Shown: piece by piece, positions 1 to 6,264 of the stretch
Position numbering within the stretch: position 1 is the first letter of the stretch
Layout: every line of letters begins with the position of its first letter
Assembly (NCBI GenBank): GCA_002422795.1
Contig: DITJ01000059.1
Coordinates: forward strand, 1 to 6,335
Length of the DNA stretch: 6,335 nt
Source: Alphaproteobacteria bacterium UBA6187
GTDB taxonomy: Bacteria; Pseudomonadota; Alphaproteobacteria; Rickettsiales; UBA6187
Direction: 5' to 3'
The notes under the pieces: generated by a model
The model's input: only the letters and a program-made list of their open reading frames with translations
What the model was told of the DNA's origin: nothing
Database searches by the model: none
Position numbers and translations under genes: made by a program

Positions 1-1598
1 ATGGTATCGCCATGGGTCATGATGGAATGCTATATTCCCTGCCTTCACGCGATTTGATTGCGGATTCCGTTGAATATATGTGTAACGCACATAAAGTTGA
101 TGCACTTATTTGCATTTCCAACTGTGATAAAATCACCCCGGGAATGCAAATTGCCGCTATGCGCCTGAATATACCGACTATTTTCGTATCCGGTGGCCCA
201 ATGGAGGCTGGAATTGTTGGCGATAAGAAGCTTGATTTAGTTGATGCCATGGTAATGGCTGGCAACAAAAATGTTTCCGATGAAGAATTAGATGAAGTGG
301 AAAATGAGGCCTGCCCTACTTGCGGTTCATGCTCTGGCATGTTCACCGCAAATTCCATGAACTGCCTGAATGAAGCGCTTGGCTTTGCTCTTCCTGGTAA
401 CGGCACGATAGTTGCAACTCACGAAAACCGTATAAAATTATTTGAAAAAGCTGCCAAACGCATCGTTGAAATGGCTTATGAATATTATTATAATGGTGAT
501 GATAGTGTGTTGCCGCGCAATATCGCCACCAGGGCAGCTTTTAATAATGCCATGTCCCTTGATATCGCAATGGGTGGCTCTACCAACACAATTCTGCATA
601 TCCTTGCAATAGCCCATGAAGGCGGGGTGAATTTCACTATGAAGGACATGGACCAGCTATCTCACAAAGTACCATATTTGTGTAAAGTTGCCCCTAATAC
701 CGATAAATACCATATTGAAGATGTAAATCGCGCTGGCGGAATTATGGGAATACTCGCTGAACTTGCGCGCGGAGGATTGCTGGATACATCTGCAAAACGT
801 GCTGATGGCCTTACCCTTGCTAAGGCTTTGGAGCAATATGATATTAAAGGAAATCCAAGCGCAAATGCCATTGATGTGTATAGTTCCGCGCCTGCGCATT
901 CTGGCCGTAATTTAGTTATGGGTTCACAGAAATCCAGGTTCAAGGAACTGGATAAAGACCGTGAAAATGGCTGCATTCGCAACATTCAGAATGCTTATTC
1001 ACCTGATGGCGGCCTTGCTATTTTATTTGGCAATATCGCGCGTAATGGCTCGGTAGTTAAAACTGCCGGTGTTGATAAAAGCATTCATACTTTCTCAGGC
1101 CCCGCAAAGGTTTTCCACAGCCAGGATATGGCATGTGATGCAATTTTAGGCGGAAAAATCAAGCCGGGTGATGTTATAGTAATCCGTTATGAAGGCCCAC
1201 GCGGAGGCCCAGGAATGCAGGAAATGCTATATCCTACCTCATATTTGAAATCTATGTTACTGGGCAAAGAATGCGCACTTATCACCGATGGACGCTTTTC
1301 CGGCGGGACTTCCGGTCTATCGATAGGTCACGTATCCCCTGAAGCTGCAAGCCACGGTGAAATTGCGCTAATCCAGGATGGCGATATTATTGATATCAGC
1401 ATCCCTAACCGCACTTTAGATGTTCGCCTTTCTGCCGAAGAACTAGCCAACCGCCGCACAGATATGGAAGCGAAAGGCAAAAATGCCTATAAACCCGAAG
1501 GCAGGGTGCGCCATGTTTCTAAGGCACTGCAAATTTATGCAATGCTGGCAACAAGCGCGGATACTGGGGCTGTTAGGATGATTCCAGGGGAGGAATAA
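1..1598 (+). CDS. ilvD: Dihydroxy-acid dehydratase, 5' end cut by window
   Basis: IlvD dehydrates 2,3-dihydroxy-isovalerate and 2,3-dihydroxy-3-methylvalerate to the 2-keto acids in cytosolic valine and isoleucine synthesis, using an Fe-S cluster and Mg2+. The frame is open from the first base; the residues before the Met at base 12 read GIA, matching the conserved [10 protein letters not shown] stretch, so that Met is internal. Counting from it: CDKITPGM with a cluster Cys at 38, [10 protein letters not shown] with a cluster Cys at 107, GGSTNT near 190, and [12 protein letters not shown] near 424-435, whose Ser is the proposed catalytic base in the family. The C terminus ([11 protein letters not shown]) is intact. 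By comparison with the E. coli protein (about 616 aa), about 84 residues are missing, including the first cluster Cys. It resembles the long E. coli-type DHAD closely along its whole length. The related sugar-acid dehydratases (Edd) are less likely because of this close match. A terminator-like hairpin follows about 70 bases after the stop. Confidence 0.97.
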   Translation, partial: GIAMGHDGMLYSLPSRDLIADSVEYMCNAHKVDALICISNCDKITPGMQIAAMRLNIPTIFVSGGPMEAGIVGDKKLDLVDAMVMAGNKNVSDEELDEVENEACPTCGSCSGMFTANSMNCLNEALGFALPGNGTIVATHENRIKLFEKAAKRIVEMAYEYYYNGDDSVLPRNIATRAAFNNAMSLDIAMGGSTNTILHILAIAHEGGVNFTMKDMDQLSHKVPYLCKVAPNTDKYHIEDVNRAGGIMGILAELARGGLLDTSAKRADGLTLAKALEQYDIKGNPSANAIDVYSSAPAHSGRNLVMGSQKSRFKELDKDRENGCIRNIQNAYSPDGGLAILFGNIARNGSVVKTAGVDKSIHTFSGPAKVFHSQDMACDAILGGKIKPGDVIVIRYEGPRGGPGMQEMLYPTSYLKSMLLGKECALITDGRFSGGTSGLSIGHVSPEAASHGEIALIQDGDIIDISIPNRTLDVRLSAEELANRRTDMEAKGKNAYKPEGRVRHVSKALQIYAMLATSADTGAVRMIPGEE

Positions 1599-1599
1599 T

Positions 1600-1629
1600 A
1601 TGGAGCTTTCCCTTTCGAACAACGCCTAA
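1600..1629 (+). other. Nine-codon ORF behind a strong Shine-Dalgarno
   Basis: The last codons of ilvD contain GGGGAGGAA, a near-ideal Shine-Dalgarno. Six bases after its GGAGG lies an ATG that opens a nine-codon frame (MELSLSNNA) ending in TAA. The spacing is ideal for translation coupled to ilvD. The frame stops just before the repeat element at 1643. It may be a decayed or truncated gene start, a tiny leader-like peptide, or chance, since the purine run also encodes the Gly-Glu-Glu end of IlvD. No function can be assigned. Confidence 0.2.
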
Positions 1630-1642
1630 ACTTACAATATAA

Positions 1643-1720
1643 ATCCCCCTCTCCCTGAGGCTTGCAGACAAAAAAACAGTACATAGGTACTGTTTTTTCT
1701 AGTGCAATGGGTGAGGGGAT
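1643..1720. repeat. Nested palindromic repeat downstream of ilvD
   Basis: The outer arms pair imperfectly: 1643-1655 (ATCCCCCTCTCCC) against 1709-1720 (GGGTGAGGGGAT), with one bulged C and one mismatch. Short TTGCA-like segments inside the arms also match. The core is the perfect hairpin at 1671-1698. The whole forms a hairpin of about 78 bases with a GC-rich base and an AT-rich tip. C-rich/G-rich arms of this kind are typical of dispersed intergenic palindromes; other copies in the genome are expected but cannot be seen here. Confidence 0.6.
1671..1698 (+). terminator. Rho-independent terminator candidate after ilvD
   Basis: The arms AAAAAACAGTAC (1671-1682) and GTACTGTTTTTT (1687-1698) are perfectly complementary over 12 bp with an ATAG loop. 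The GC-containing stem CAGTAC/GTACTG is followed by six T on the plus strand, and because of the A-run it is also followed by a T-run on the minus strand. It could therefore end transcription from both ilvD and the opposing lptC side. The stem is only half GC, so the strength is uncertain. Confidence 0.6.
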
Positions 1721-1791
1721 GTAAATACCTTTTTGAATCAAATGCTGGCATTTCCTATTTCCCTTTCTGACGTCGTTATTATTCAGATTCC

Positions 1792-1917
1792 TATAGCGTT
1801 TCCGCTTTTCATTTCTACTAGGAATTCGGGGTGAACAAAATTTCAGCCTAGTAAACCTAGGTGAATTTTGTGAATCCGAAGAGTGACAACGTAGAAATGA
1901 AAAGCGGAAATGCTATA
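1792..1917. repeat. Large nested inverted repeat, MITE-like (element A)
   Basis: The outer arms 1792-1818 and 1891-1917 are complementary over 27 bases with a single mismatch (G1798). Further in, TTCGG/CCGAA (1825-1829 and 1876-1880), ACAAAATT/AATTTTGT (1835-1842 and 1864-1871) and an apical CCTAG/CTAGG (1847-1851 and 1857-1861) pair around the same centre near 1854. The unit can thus fold end to end into one long interrupted hairpin. The termini read TATAGC(G/A)TTTCC, the same as those of the element at 3792-4010, and are flanked by TA on both sides. It encodes no protein that I can support. Probably a small non-autonomous mobile or palindromic element. Confidence 0.75.
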
Positions 1918-1956
1918 AAATTAGCAAACCTTCAGTATGATGAAATATAAGTACTT

Positions 1957-1971
1957 CCCCAGTTTTTGGGG
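1957..1971 (-). terminator. Weak hairpin after lptC
   Basis: CCCCA (1957-1961) pairs with TGGGG (1967-1971) around a five-base loop, eight bases past the lptC stop. On the minus strand the hairpin is followed only by a mixed A/T stretch, not a clean T-run, so it is a poor intrinsic terminator. On the plus strand a T-run does follow (1979-1987), but it sits seven bases away and inside the end of lptC. It may simply protect the mRNA 3' end. Confidence 0.25.
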
Positions 1972-1978
1972 TTAGGTA

Positions 1979-2623
1979 TTATTTTTTTCCTAAAAACAGA
2001 ATAATCTTAACATTTCCTGTTAGAAGTATTCTATTGCCTTGGTTTTCCACATAAAAATTATCTGCGGAAATATTGCCCATAGGCCCCTGCCCTTTTATCT
2101 TGGCATTACCATAAATAGACGCTGTATTAACATCTACATGTGCTTCATTTGTAGAAAATTCGTAACCTGCATTACTAAATATATCAACGCTACCTTTTAA
2201 ATCTATTAAGTTTTTTGAAGGGTCGAACACCCCCTCATCTGCAGTTGCAAATATCCAGCCATTATTTTGTAAATTTATATCAGCATTCATCTTTTTAAGG
2301 ATTATACGATCTTTATCCTGAGTTGCACTTGTAGCAGTAATATTATATGTTTGATTATTGCCATCAACCCCTTGTAAATGCGGATTTATCATTTTAGGAG
2401 AATCACCTTCATCACCTTTTTCAATACCGCTGAAAGATATTTTAAAGTTTTCATTTACCGGACTTGAAAAAGGCCAGATTATTAGTGCCGCAATCATAAT
2501 TCCCGCAATCACAAGCAGGATTATTTTTGCAAGAGACACTACACGGCTATAACCTATAATAGGCTCTAGCAGCATATAAATCTGCTTCTTAAATATATCT
2601 GATATTTTCTGTGATAGGTTCAT
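1979..2623 (-). CDS. lptC: LPS export system protein LptC (inner-membrane anchored)
   Basis: LptC is the bitopic inner-membrane protein that receives LPS from the LptB2FG transporter and passes it to LptA in the periplasmic bridge. The 214-residue product has a short basic cytoplasmic start, one hydrophobic helix at about residues 31-50 ending in the WP often seen after the LptC helix, and a periplasmic part rich in alternating beta-strand patterns (NITATSATQDKDR, ADINLQNNGWIFATADEGVFD, LKGSVDIFSNAGYEFSTNEAHVD), as in the LptC/OstA-like beta-jellyroll. I chose the ATG at 2623; a longer frame opens with TTG at 2671, but its 16 extra residues are encoded by an inverted repeat. No clear Shine-Dalgarno is visible at either start. 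It follows kdsD on the same strand, as in many LPS clusters, which strengthens a call otherwise resting on a poorly conserved family. lptA and lptB do not follow. Confidence 0.82.
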   Translation of the reverse strand: MNLSQKISDIFKKQIYMLLEPIIGYSRVVSLAKIILLVIAGIMIAALIIWPFSSPVNENFKISFSGIEKGDEGDSPKMINPHLQGVDGNNQTYNITATSATQDKDRIILKKMNADINLQNNGWIFATADEGVFDPSKNLIDLKGSVDIFSNAGYEFSTNEAHVDVNTASIYGNAKIKGQGPMGNISADNFYVENQGNRILLTGNVKIILFLGKK

Positions 2624-2628
2624 AAAAA

Positions 2629-2721
2629 TAGAGTATAAGAGTATGAGAGTATGAGTTAATCGAGTTTGCAAACAAAGAGAAAAATACTAATTCACTAATA
2701 TTCTCATACTCTTATACTCTA
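2629..2721. repeat. 20-bp inverted repeat of octamer units between kdsD and lptC
   Basis: Bases 2629-2648 and 2702-2721 are perfect reverse complements over 20 bp, separated by 53 bases. The left arm is a tandem of 8-base units: GAGTATAA (2631-2638), GAGTATGA (2639-2646) and GAGTATGA (2647-2654). The right arm carries two of them inverted (2704-2719). In the kdsD-lptC transcript the first arm starts directly after the kdsD stop. The second arm ends five bases (TTTTT) before the lptC ATG, in the place where a ribosome binding site should be. The spacer holds the palindrome GTTTGCAAAC (2664-2673). It may be a translational or transcriptional control hairpin, or an inserted repeat. Confidence 0.7.
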
Positions 2722-3687
2722 CTAAATAACACCAGCCTTCAATATATCGTGTATATGTAATATTCCCACGGGCTTTTTATCATCAATTATAAAAAGCGAG
2801 GTAATAGTTTTATCCTGCATTATACTTAAAGATTTTGAAGCAAGGTCTTCCAATCCTATTGTTATAGGATTCTTTGTCATAATATCTGAGGCAGTACGCT
2901 CAGTAATATTAGGTGACATATGCCTGCGCAAGTCGCCATCAGTTATAATGCCGGAAATCTCACCATTTTGCTTTATCACACCGGCACAGCCAAATCTTTT
3001 CCTGGTAATTTCAATAAGCACATCCGACATCTTCATATCTTCATGAACCAATGGAACTTCTTTTCCCTTATGCATTAAATCCTTAACTTTTATAAAGGCA
3101 GCGCCAAGCTTGCCACCTGGATGAAAGATACCATAATCATCATTTGTAAAACCACGCCGCTCCAAAAGAGCAATCGCCAGTGCATCCCCCAAAGCAAGCA
3201 TCATTGTAGTTGAGGTTGTCGGCGCATTTGTTTCTGTTGCTTCAGGAATATTAGGTAATATCAGCGCCACGTCTGAAGCTGTGACCAATATTGATGTTTC
3301 CCTTCTTACTATTCCAATTAATGGAATTGAAAAACGCTTACTGTAATTTATTATATCCCCAAGTTCAGAAGTTTCCCCTGAATTTGAAAGTAATATAACA
3401 ACATCATTTTTGGTAACCATCCCAAGATCACCATGGCTGGCCTCACCAGGATGCACAAAAAAAGCCGGGGTGCCTGTTGAAGCAAGAGTTGCCGCAATTT
3501 TACGGGCTACATGGCCGCTTTTACCCATACCGCTTAATATTACACGCCCTGTGCATGAATAAATAAGATCAATTGCAGCTATAAATTTATCATCAAGCCA
3601 TCTTTCCAAGGCTTTAAGACCTTTTATCTCTATTTCAAGAACCTTTCTTGCAGATTCTATATCTTTATTAATTTGCGCTAATTTCAT
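2722..3687 (-). CDS. kdsD: Arabinose-5-phosphate isomerase (KpsF/GutQ family)
   Basis: The enzyme interconverts ribulose-5-phosphate and arabinose-5-phosphate, the first committed step to Kdo of the LPS inner core; it is cytosolic. The 321 residues match the family length (E. coli KdsD 328). The SIS domain spans about 1-195, with SGMGKSGH (52-59), HPGEASHGDLG (79-89, including the His equivalent to the active-site His of the family), SNSGET (101-106), ATETNAPTTSTT (150-161) and HPGG (189-192). Two CBS domains follow, starting near KVKDLMH (200) and ASDIMTKNPITI (266). The ATG start encodes MKLAQINKDI; the upstream GAAAG/TTGTAG stretch gives only a poor Shine-Dalgarno. A TATGAT on the minus strand in the 3690-3790 region could be a -10 box but lacks a good -35. 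Position upstream of lptC supports an LPS role. The paralogues KpsF and GutQ do the same reaction, so the symbol is more certain in reaction than in name. Confidence 0.94.
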   Translation of the reverse strand: MKLAQINKDIESARKVLEIEIKGLKALERWLDDKFIAAIDLIYSCTGRVILSGMGKSGHVARKIAATLASTGTPAFFVHPGEASHGDLGMVTKNDVVILLSNSGETSELGDIINYSKRFSIPLIGIVRRETSILVTASDVALILPNIPEATETNAPTTSTTMMLALGDALAIALLERRGFTNDDYGIFHPGGKLGAAFIKVKDLMHKGKEVPLVHEDMKMSDVLIEITRKRFGCAGVIKQNGEISGIITDGDLRRHMSPNITERTASDIMTKNPITIGLEDLASKSLSIMQDKTITSLFIIDDKKPVGILHIHDILKAGVI

Positions 3688-3791
3688 TTTCTACAACTTT
3701 CATGATTATTCCAGCAATTCCCTATCATAGATAAACTATAAAATCCAGCTTTATAAGGGAAAATGCCTCGGCAATCGTACAAAAAGACCAT

Positions 3792-4010
3792 TATAGCATT
3801 TCCTAAAATCAATTCTGCAATGATTCCGTATATTTTTTTGTTTTATCATAGGGATCACATCTAAAAGATGTATTATAGCATGTGTTCCTAGGGTGGCGTG
3901 AACCCAGAAATATCCCTAATATACAATTGATTGCCACACAAGAAAGGCTAGATCCCCGCCTTGGCGGGGAAACGGCGCCACAAACACTCATTTTATTGGG
4001 AAATGCTATA
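3792..4010. repeat. MITE-like element with TATAGCATTTCC termini (element B)
   Basis: The termini 3792-3803 (TATAGCATTTCC) and 3999-4010 (GGAAATGCTATA) are perfect 12-bp inverted repeats; the next bases (TAAAA and its partner in TTTTATT) pair loosely. The same 12-mer bounds element A at 1792-1917. The interior of about 195 bases differs from element A. It holds several small stems: TAGGGAT/ATCCCTA (3849-3855 and 3912-3918), ACATCT-AAA-AGATGT (3857-3871), and the GC-rich hairpin at 3953-3970. A 60-codon minus-strand frame crosses it (3809-3991) but shows no recognisable domain and begins inside the element. The element fills most of the 349-base gap between kdsD and ffh; the remaining 3688-3791 shows nothing firm. 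Confidence 0.65.
3953..3970. repeat. GC-rich REP-like hairpin
   Basis: TCCCCGCC (3953-3960) and GGCGGGGA (3963-3970) are perfectly complementary over 8 bp with a TT loop. It is far richer in GC than its surroundings. No T-run follows on either strand, so it is not a standard terminator. Its preceding bases (CTAGATCCCCGCC) resemble the CTGGATC at the window end, which suggests a shared dispersed palindrome module. Confidence 0.6.
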
Positions 4011-4036
4011 CACAGGCATCTTTAAAATAACTTATA

Positions 4037-5389
4037 TTATTTTCCCATTAAACCTTTCATACCACCGCGCATCAAGGATTTCTTATCCATCTTTGTTATT
4101 TTCTTCATCATGGTTTCCATGCCCTTAAACTGCTTAAGAAGACGGTTCACCTCGCTCACCTCAACCCCCGCCCCCTTTGCAATCCTGCGCTTCCTTGAAG
4201 CATTTAATAGATCAGGGCTGCGGCGTTCTTTTTTAGTCATGGAATAGATAATTGATTCCTGCCTGATAAAAATATTATCATTAGCAAGGCCAGATTCATC
4301 AATCTGCTTTTTGATTTTACCAATTCCCGGCAACATACCCATAAGAGAGCCTATCCCTCCCATTTTACGCATATTCTTAAGCTGCTTAGCTAAATCATCA
4401 AGGTCAAATGAACCTTTACGGATTTTTTGCTCTATTTTTTTAGCTTCTTCAATATCAACATTTTCTGCTGCCCGCTCTACAAGGGCAATGATATCCCCCA
4501 TTCCAAGTATACGCGAGGCAATCCGGCTTGGGTGGAACTCCTCAAACTCGGAAATTTTCTCACCAACACCCATGAATTTTATCGGGCAACCAGTAACCTG
4601 GCGCATGGAAAGAGCCGCGCCGCCCCTACCATCACCATCAATACGCGTTAGGATAATTCCTGTCACGCCAATCTGGTTATTAAATTCACTGGCGATATTA
4701 ACAGCATCCTGTCCTGTCAGGGAATCGGCAACCAACAAGGTTTCAGCAGGATTGGCTAGCTTTCTTACCGCTTGCAACTCTTTCATTAATTCCTGGTCTA
4801 TATGCAGGCGTCCTGCGGTATCCAGGATTACAACATCAAAGCCTTCAAGCCTTCCCGCCTCAAGTGCACGTTTTGTTATTGCCTCAGGTTTTTCGCCTTC
4901 AATAATAGGCAAGCTTGCAACTTCAATCTGCTTACCTAAAACTTCAAGCTGCTTTTGCGCTGCCGGGCGGTATATATCCAGGGATGCCAGCAATACTTTC
5001 TTATTTTTCTTACGGCGCAAATATAGTGCCAACTTCGCGGCAGATGTTGTTTTACCGGAACCTTGCAAACCCACCATCATGATAACTGCCGGAGGGGTAA
5101 CATTAAGGTTTATTTCCGCAGAAGTGCTGCCAAGAGTTTCAGTAAGGTTATCCTGAACTATTTTTATAACCATTTGTGCAGGTGATATGCTTTTTATCAC
5201 CTCCTGCCCTATGGCGCGCTCTTTAACTTTATTTATGAATTCCTTTACTACAGGCAAAGCCACATCGGCTTCCAGAAGGGCTATCCGAACTTCACGCATT
5301 GCAGCGTTCACATCATCTTCAGAAAGGAATCCCTTGCCTTTAAGCTTAGAAAAAATCTTACTTAAATTATCACTTAAATTTTCAAACAT
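4037..5389 (-). CDS. ffh: Signal recognition particle GTPase Ffh (SRP54)
   Basis: Ffh binds 4.5S RNA and the signal sequences of nascent inner-membrane proteins and, with its receptor FtsY, delivers the ribosome to the translocon. The 450-residue protein is full length (usual 450-500). The N domain covers about 1-95. The G domain carries the P-loop GLQGSGKTT (107-115), DIYRPAA (138-144), DTAGR (190-194) and TRIDGDGRGGAALS (248-261). The M domain has the Met-rich finger loop MGGIGSLMGMLPGIG (343-357) and the RNA-binding helix-turn-helix with SRKRRIAKGAGVEVSEVNRLLKQF (398-421), and ends in a Met/Gly/Lys-rich tail. The G4 box is TRID rather than TKxD, which I recall as common in alphaproteobacteria. 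The ATG at 5389 gives the conserved MFENLSDNLSKIF start. It appears to be transcribed alone: the pilin gene is divergent upstream, and a repeat element lies downstream with no rpsP/rimM/trmD genes. Confidence 0.98.
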   Translation of the reverse strand: MFENLSDNLSKIFSKLKGKGFLSEDDVNAAMREVRIALLEADVALPVVKEFINKVKERAIGQEVIKSISPAQMVIKIVQDNLTETLGSTSAEINLNVTPPAVIMMVGLQGSGKTTSAAKLALYLRRKKNKKVLLASLDIYRPAAQKQLEVLGKQIEVASLPIIEGEKPEAITKRALEAGRLEGFDVVILDTAGRLHIDQELMKELQAVRKLANPAETLLVADSLTGQDAVNIASEFNNQIGVTGIILTRIDGDGRGGAALSMRQVTGCPIKFMGVGEKISEFEEFHPSRIASRILGMGDIIALVERAAENVDIEEAKKIEQKIRKGSFDLDDLAKQLKNMRKMGGIGSLMGMLPGIGKIKKQIDESGLANDNIFIRQESIIYSMTKKERRSPDLLNASRKRRIAKGAGVEVSEVNRLLKQFKGMETMMKKITKMDKKSLMRGGMKGLMGK

Positions 5390-5402
5390 ATTGGTTTATA
5401 AT
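5374..5402 (+). promoter_or_regulatory. Possible promoter for the pilin gene in the divergent gap
   Basis: A perfect TATAAT stands at 5397-5402, 39 bases before the pilin ATG. A weak -35 (TTAAAT, 5374-5379) lies 17 bases upstream, inside the start of ffh. The same AT stretch read on the minus strand gives TATTAT/TTATAA just upstream of the ffh ATG, so the 52-base gap may serve both genes. A short AGG (5432-5434) seven bases before the pilin ATG is the likely ribosome binding site. The -35 match is poor, so this is tentative. Confidence 0.35.
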
Positions 5403-5441
5403 AAAAAGGTTGAGAGTAATTCCTGCACTATAGGCAAAATA

Positions 5442-6176
5442 ATGAAAAACGCAAATACCAATAATAACCCTAATGGTTTCAGCCTGCTAGAAATGGCAAT
5501 AACCTTAACCATAATATCATTTCTTATTACCGCAATACTTACAGGGCAAAATATAAAACGCAGGCAGGAATTATACCAGGTTGTAACTGATATAAGCACG
5601 ATTAGCAGCGCGGTATCCCAATTTAAAACAAACTATTCAGGTTATTACCCTGGCGATTTTTATACTGCCGATACAGGCACATTCCCTACCAGCGGTAATG
5701 GCGATGGCGATATTGATACTAGCATTACAGTCCTTACAGGCGCAGCTTGTGAATTATCTGGGGCCCCTTTAACTGCTAACGAAGAATTGATATTCTGGCA
5801 ACATTTGCAATTAGCCGGATTAATTTCCGGCACTTATGATTGTACAACCACAGGCGAAGGCGGATTAATGGTAGCGCCAATGAAATATGGCTTTTATTTA
5901 GCCCATAAAGCCAGCGGCGGTAGGCTCAATATACAGGTTAGCGCATCTGATGGCGCAGGCTTGCTTACCACAAAAGAAGCCTCCGCACTTGATATAAAAT
6001 ATGATGATGGAAATCCCGGAATAACTGACCCGGTAACAACAACGGCAATAATGACCGCAGCTGACGGCACAGGGGCAACCGCAACAGATTGCGTTACCAC
6101 AAGCACATCCCCTGATAAATATAATACAACAAATACAGCAGGAACACCTTGCAGGATTTATTGGTATTTAGAATAA
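5442..6176 (+). CDS. Type IV pilin / type II secretion pseudopilin-like protein
   Basis: The 244-residue product is a class III signal-peptide protein. It has a 12-residue polar leader (MKNANTNNNPNG), prepilin peptidase cleavage expected at G12/F13, and FSLLEMAITLTIISFLITAILTG with Glu at +5 of the mature form and a hydrophobic helix at about 13-35. The rest is a periplasmic or surface head. The segment YYPGDFYTADTGTFPTSGNGDGDI (69-91), then EELIFWQHLQLAGLISGTY (114-132) and DIKYDDGNPG (184-193), fits a pilin group seen in proteobacteria with an LPGD...GNGxGxI...WQHLxLAGLI...DDGxP pattern. Four Cys (103, 134, 217, 237) could form disulfides. The start at ATG 5442 is chosen because the open frame further upstream is antisense to ffh and would bury the leader. 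No pilus or secretion genes are nearby, so whether it is a major pilin, minor pilin or pseudopilin is unknown. A clear terminator was not found. Confidence 0.85.
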   Translation: MKNANTNNNPNGFSLLEMAITLTIISFLITAILTGQNIKRRQELYQVVTDISTISSAVSQFKTNYSGYYPGDFYTADTGTFPTSGNGDGDIDTSITVLTGAACELSGAPLTANEELIFWQHLQLAGLISGTYDCTTTGEGGLMVAPMKYGFYLAHKASGGRLNIQVSASDGAGLLTTKEASALDIKYDDGNPGITDPVTTTAIMTAADGTGATATDCVTTSTSPDKYNTTNTAGTPCRIYWYLE

Positions 6177-6264
6177 TACCAATTCCTTATCCAATTGCCC
6201 TGGAAAATATATGGACTCAAAAAGTGGTAACTATACCATCAACACAAATATTCATCATTTCGTC

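Noticed and set aside
1535..1741. A 68-codon minus-strand frame over the ilvD end and the terminator
   Set aside because: It reads through the ilvD 3' end and the palindromic repeat, with no domain and no ribosome binding site.
1772..1790. Segment resembling the inverse of 1873-1891 (about 14 of 19 bases match)
   Set aside because: The match is partial and lies outside the clear termini of element A; it may be a decayed older repeat arm but cannot be supported from one copy.
2624..2671. TTG-initiated 16-residue N-terminal extension of LptC
   Set aside because: The extra residues come from the inverted repeat and the start lacks a Shine-Dalgarno; the ATG at 2623 gives a typical LptC N terminus. 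Not fully excluded.
3849..3970. Possible 4.5S SRP RNA or tRNA near ffh
   Set aside because: The conserved SRP RNA tip motif (GGAAGCAGC-like) and any tRNA T-arm (GTTCRANNC in a cloverleaf) are absent.
3809..3991. A 60-codon minus-strand frame in the kdsD-ffh gap
   Set aside because: It is contained in the repeat element, crosses its hairpins, and shows no domain; probably a translated repeat.
4311..5156. A 281-codon plus-strand open frame opposite ffh
   Set aside because: It lies wholly antisense to a full-length, clearly conserved ffh and its translation is low-complexity Ser/Ile/Pro-rich with no domain; it is a shadow of ffh codon use.
5187..5441. Upstream extension of the pilin frame by 85 codons
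   Set aside because: It is antisense to the ffh 5' end and would put the prepilin leader in mid-protein; the ATG at 5442 gives a proper short leader.
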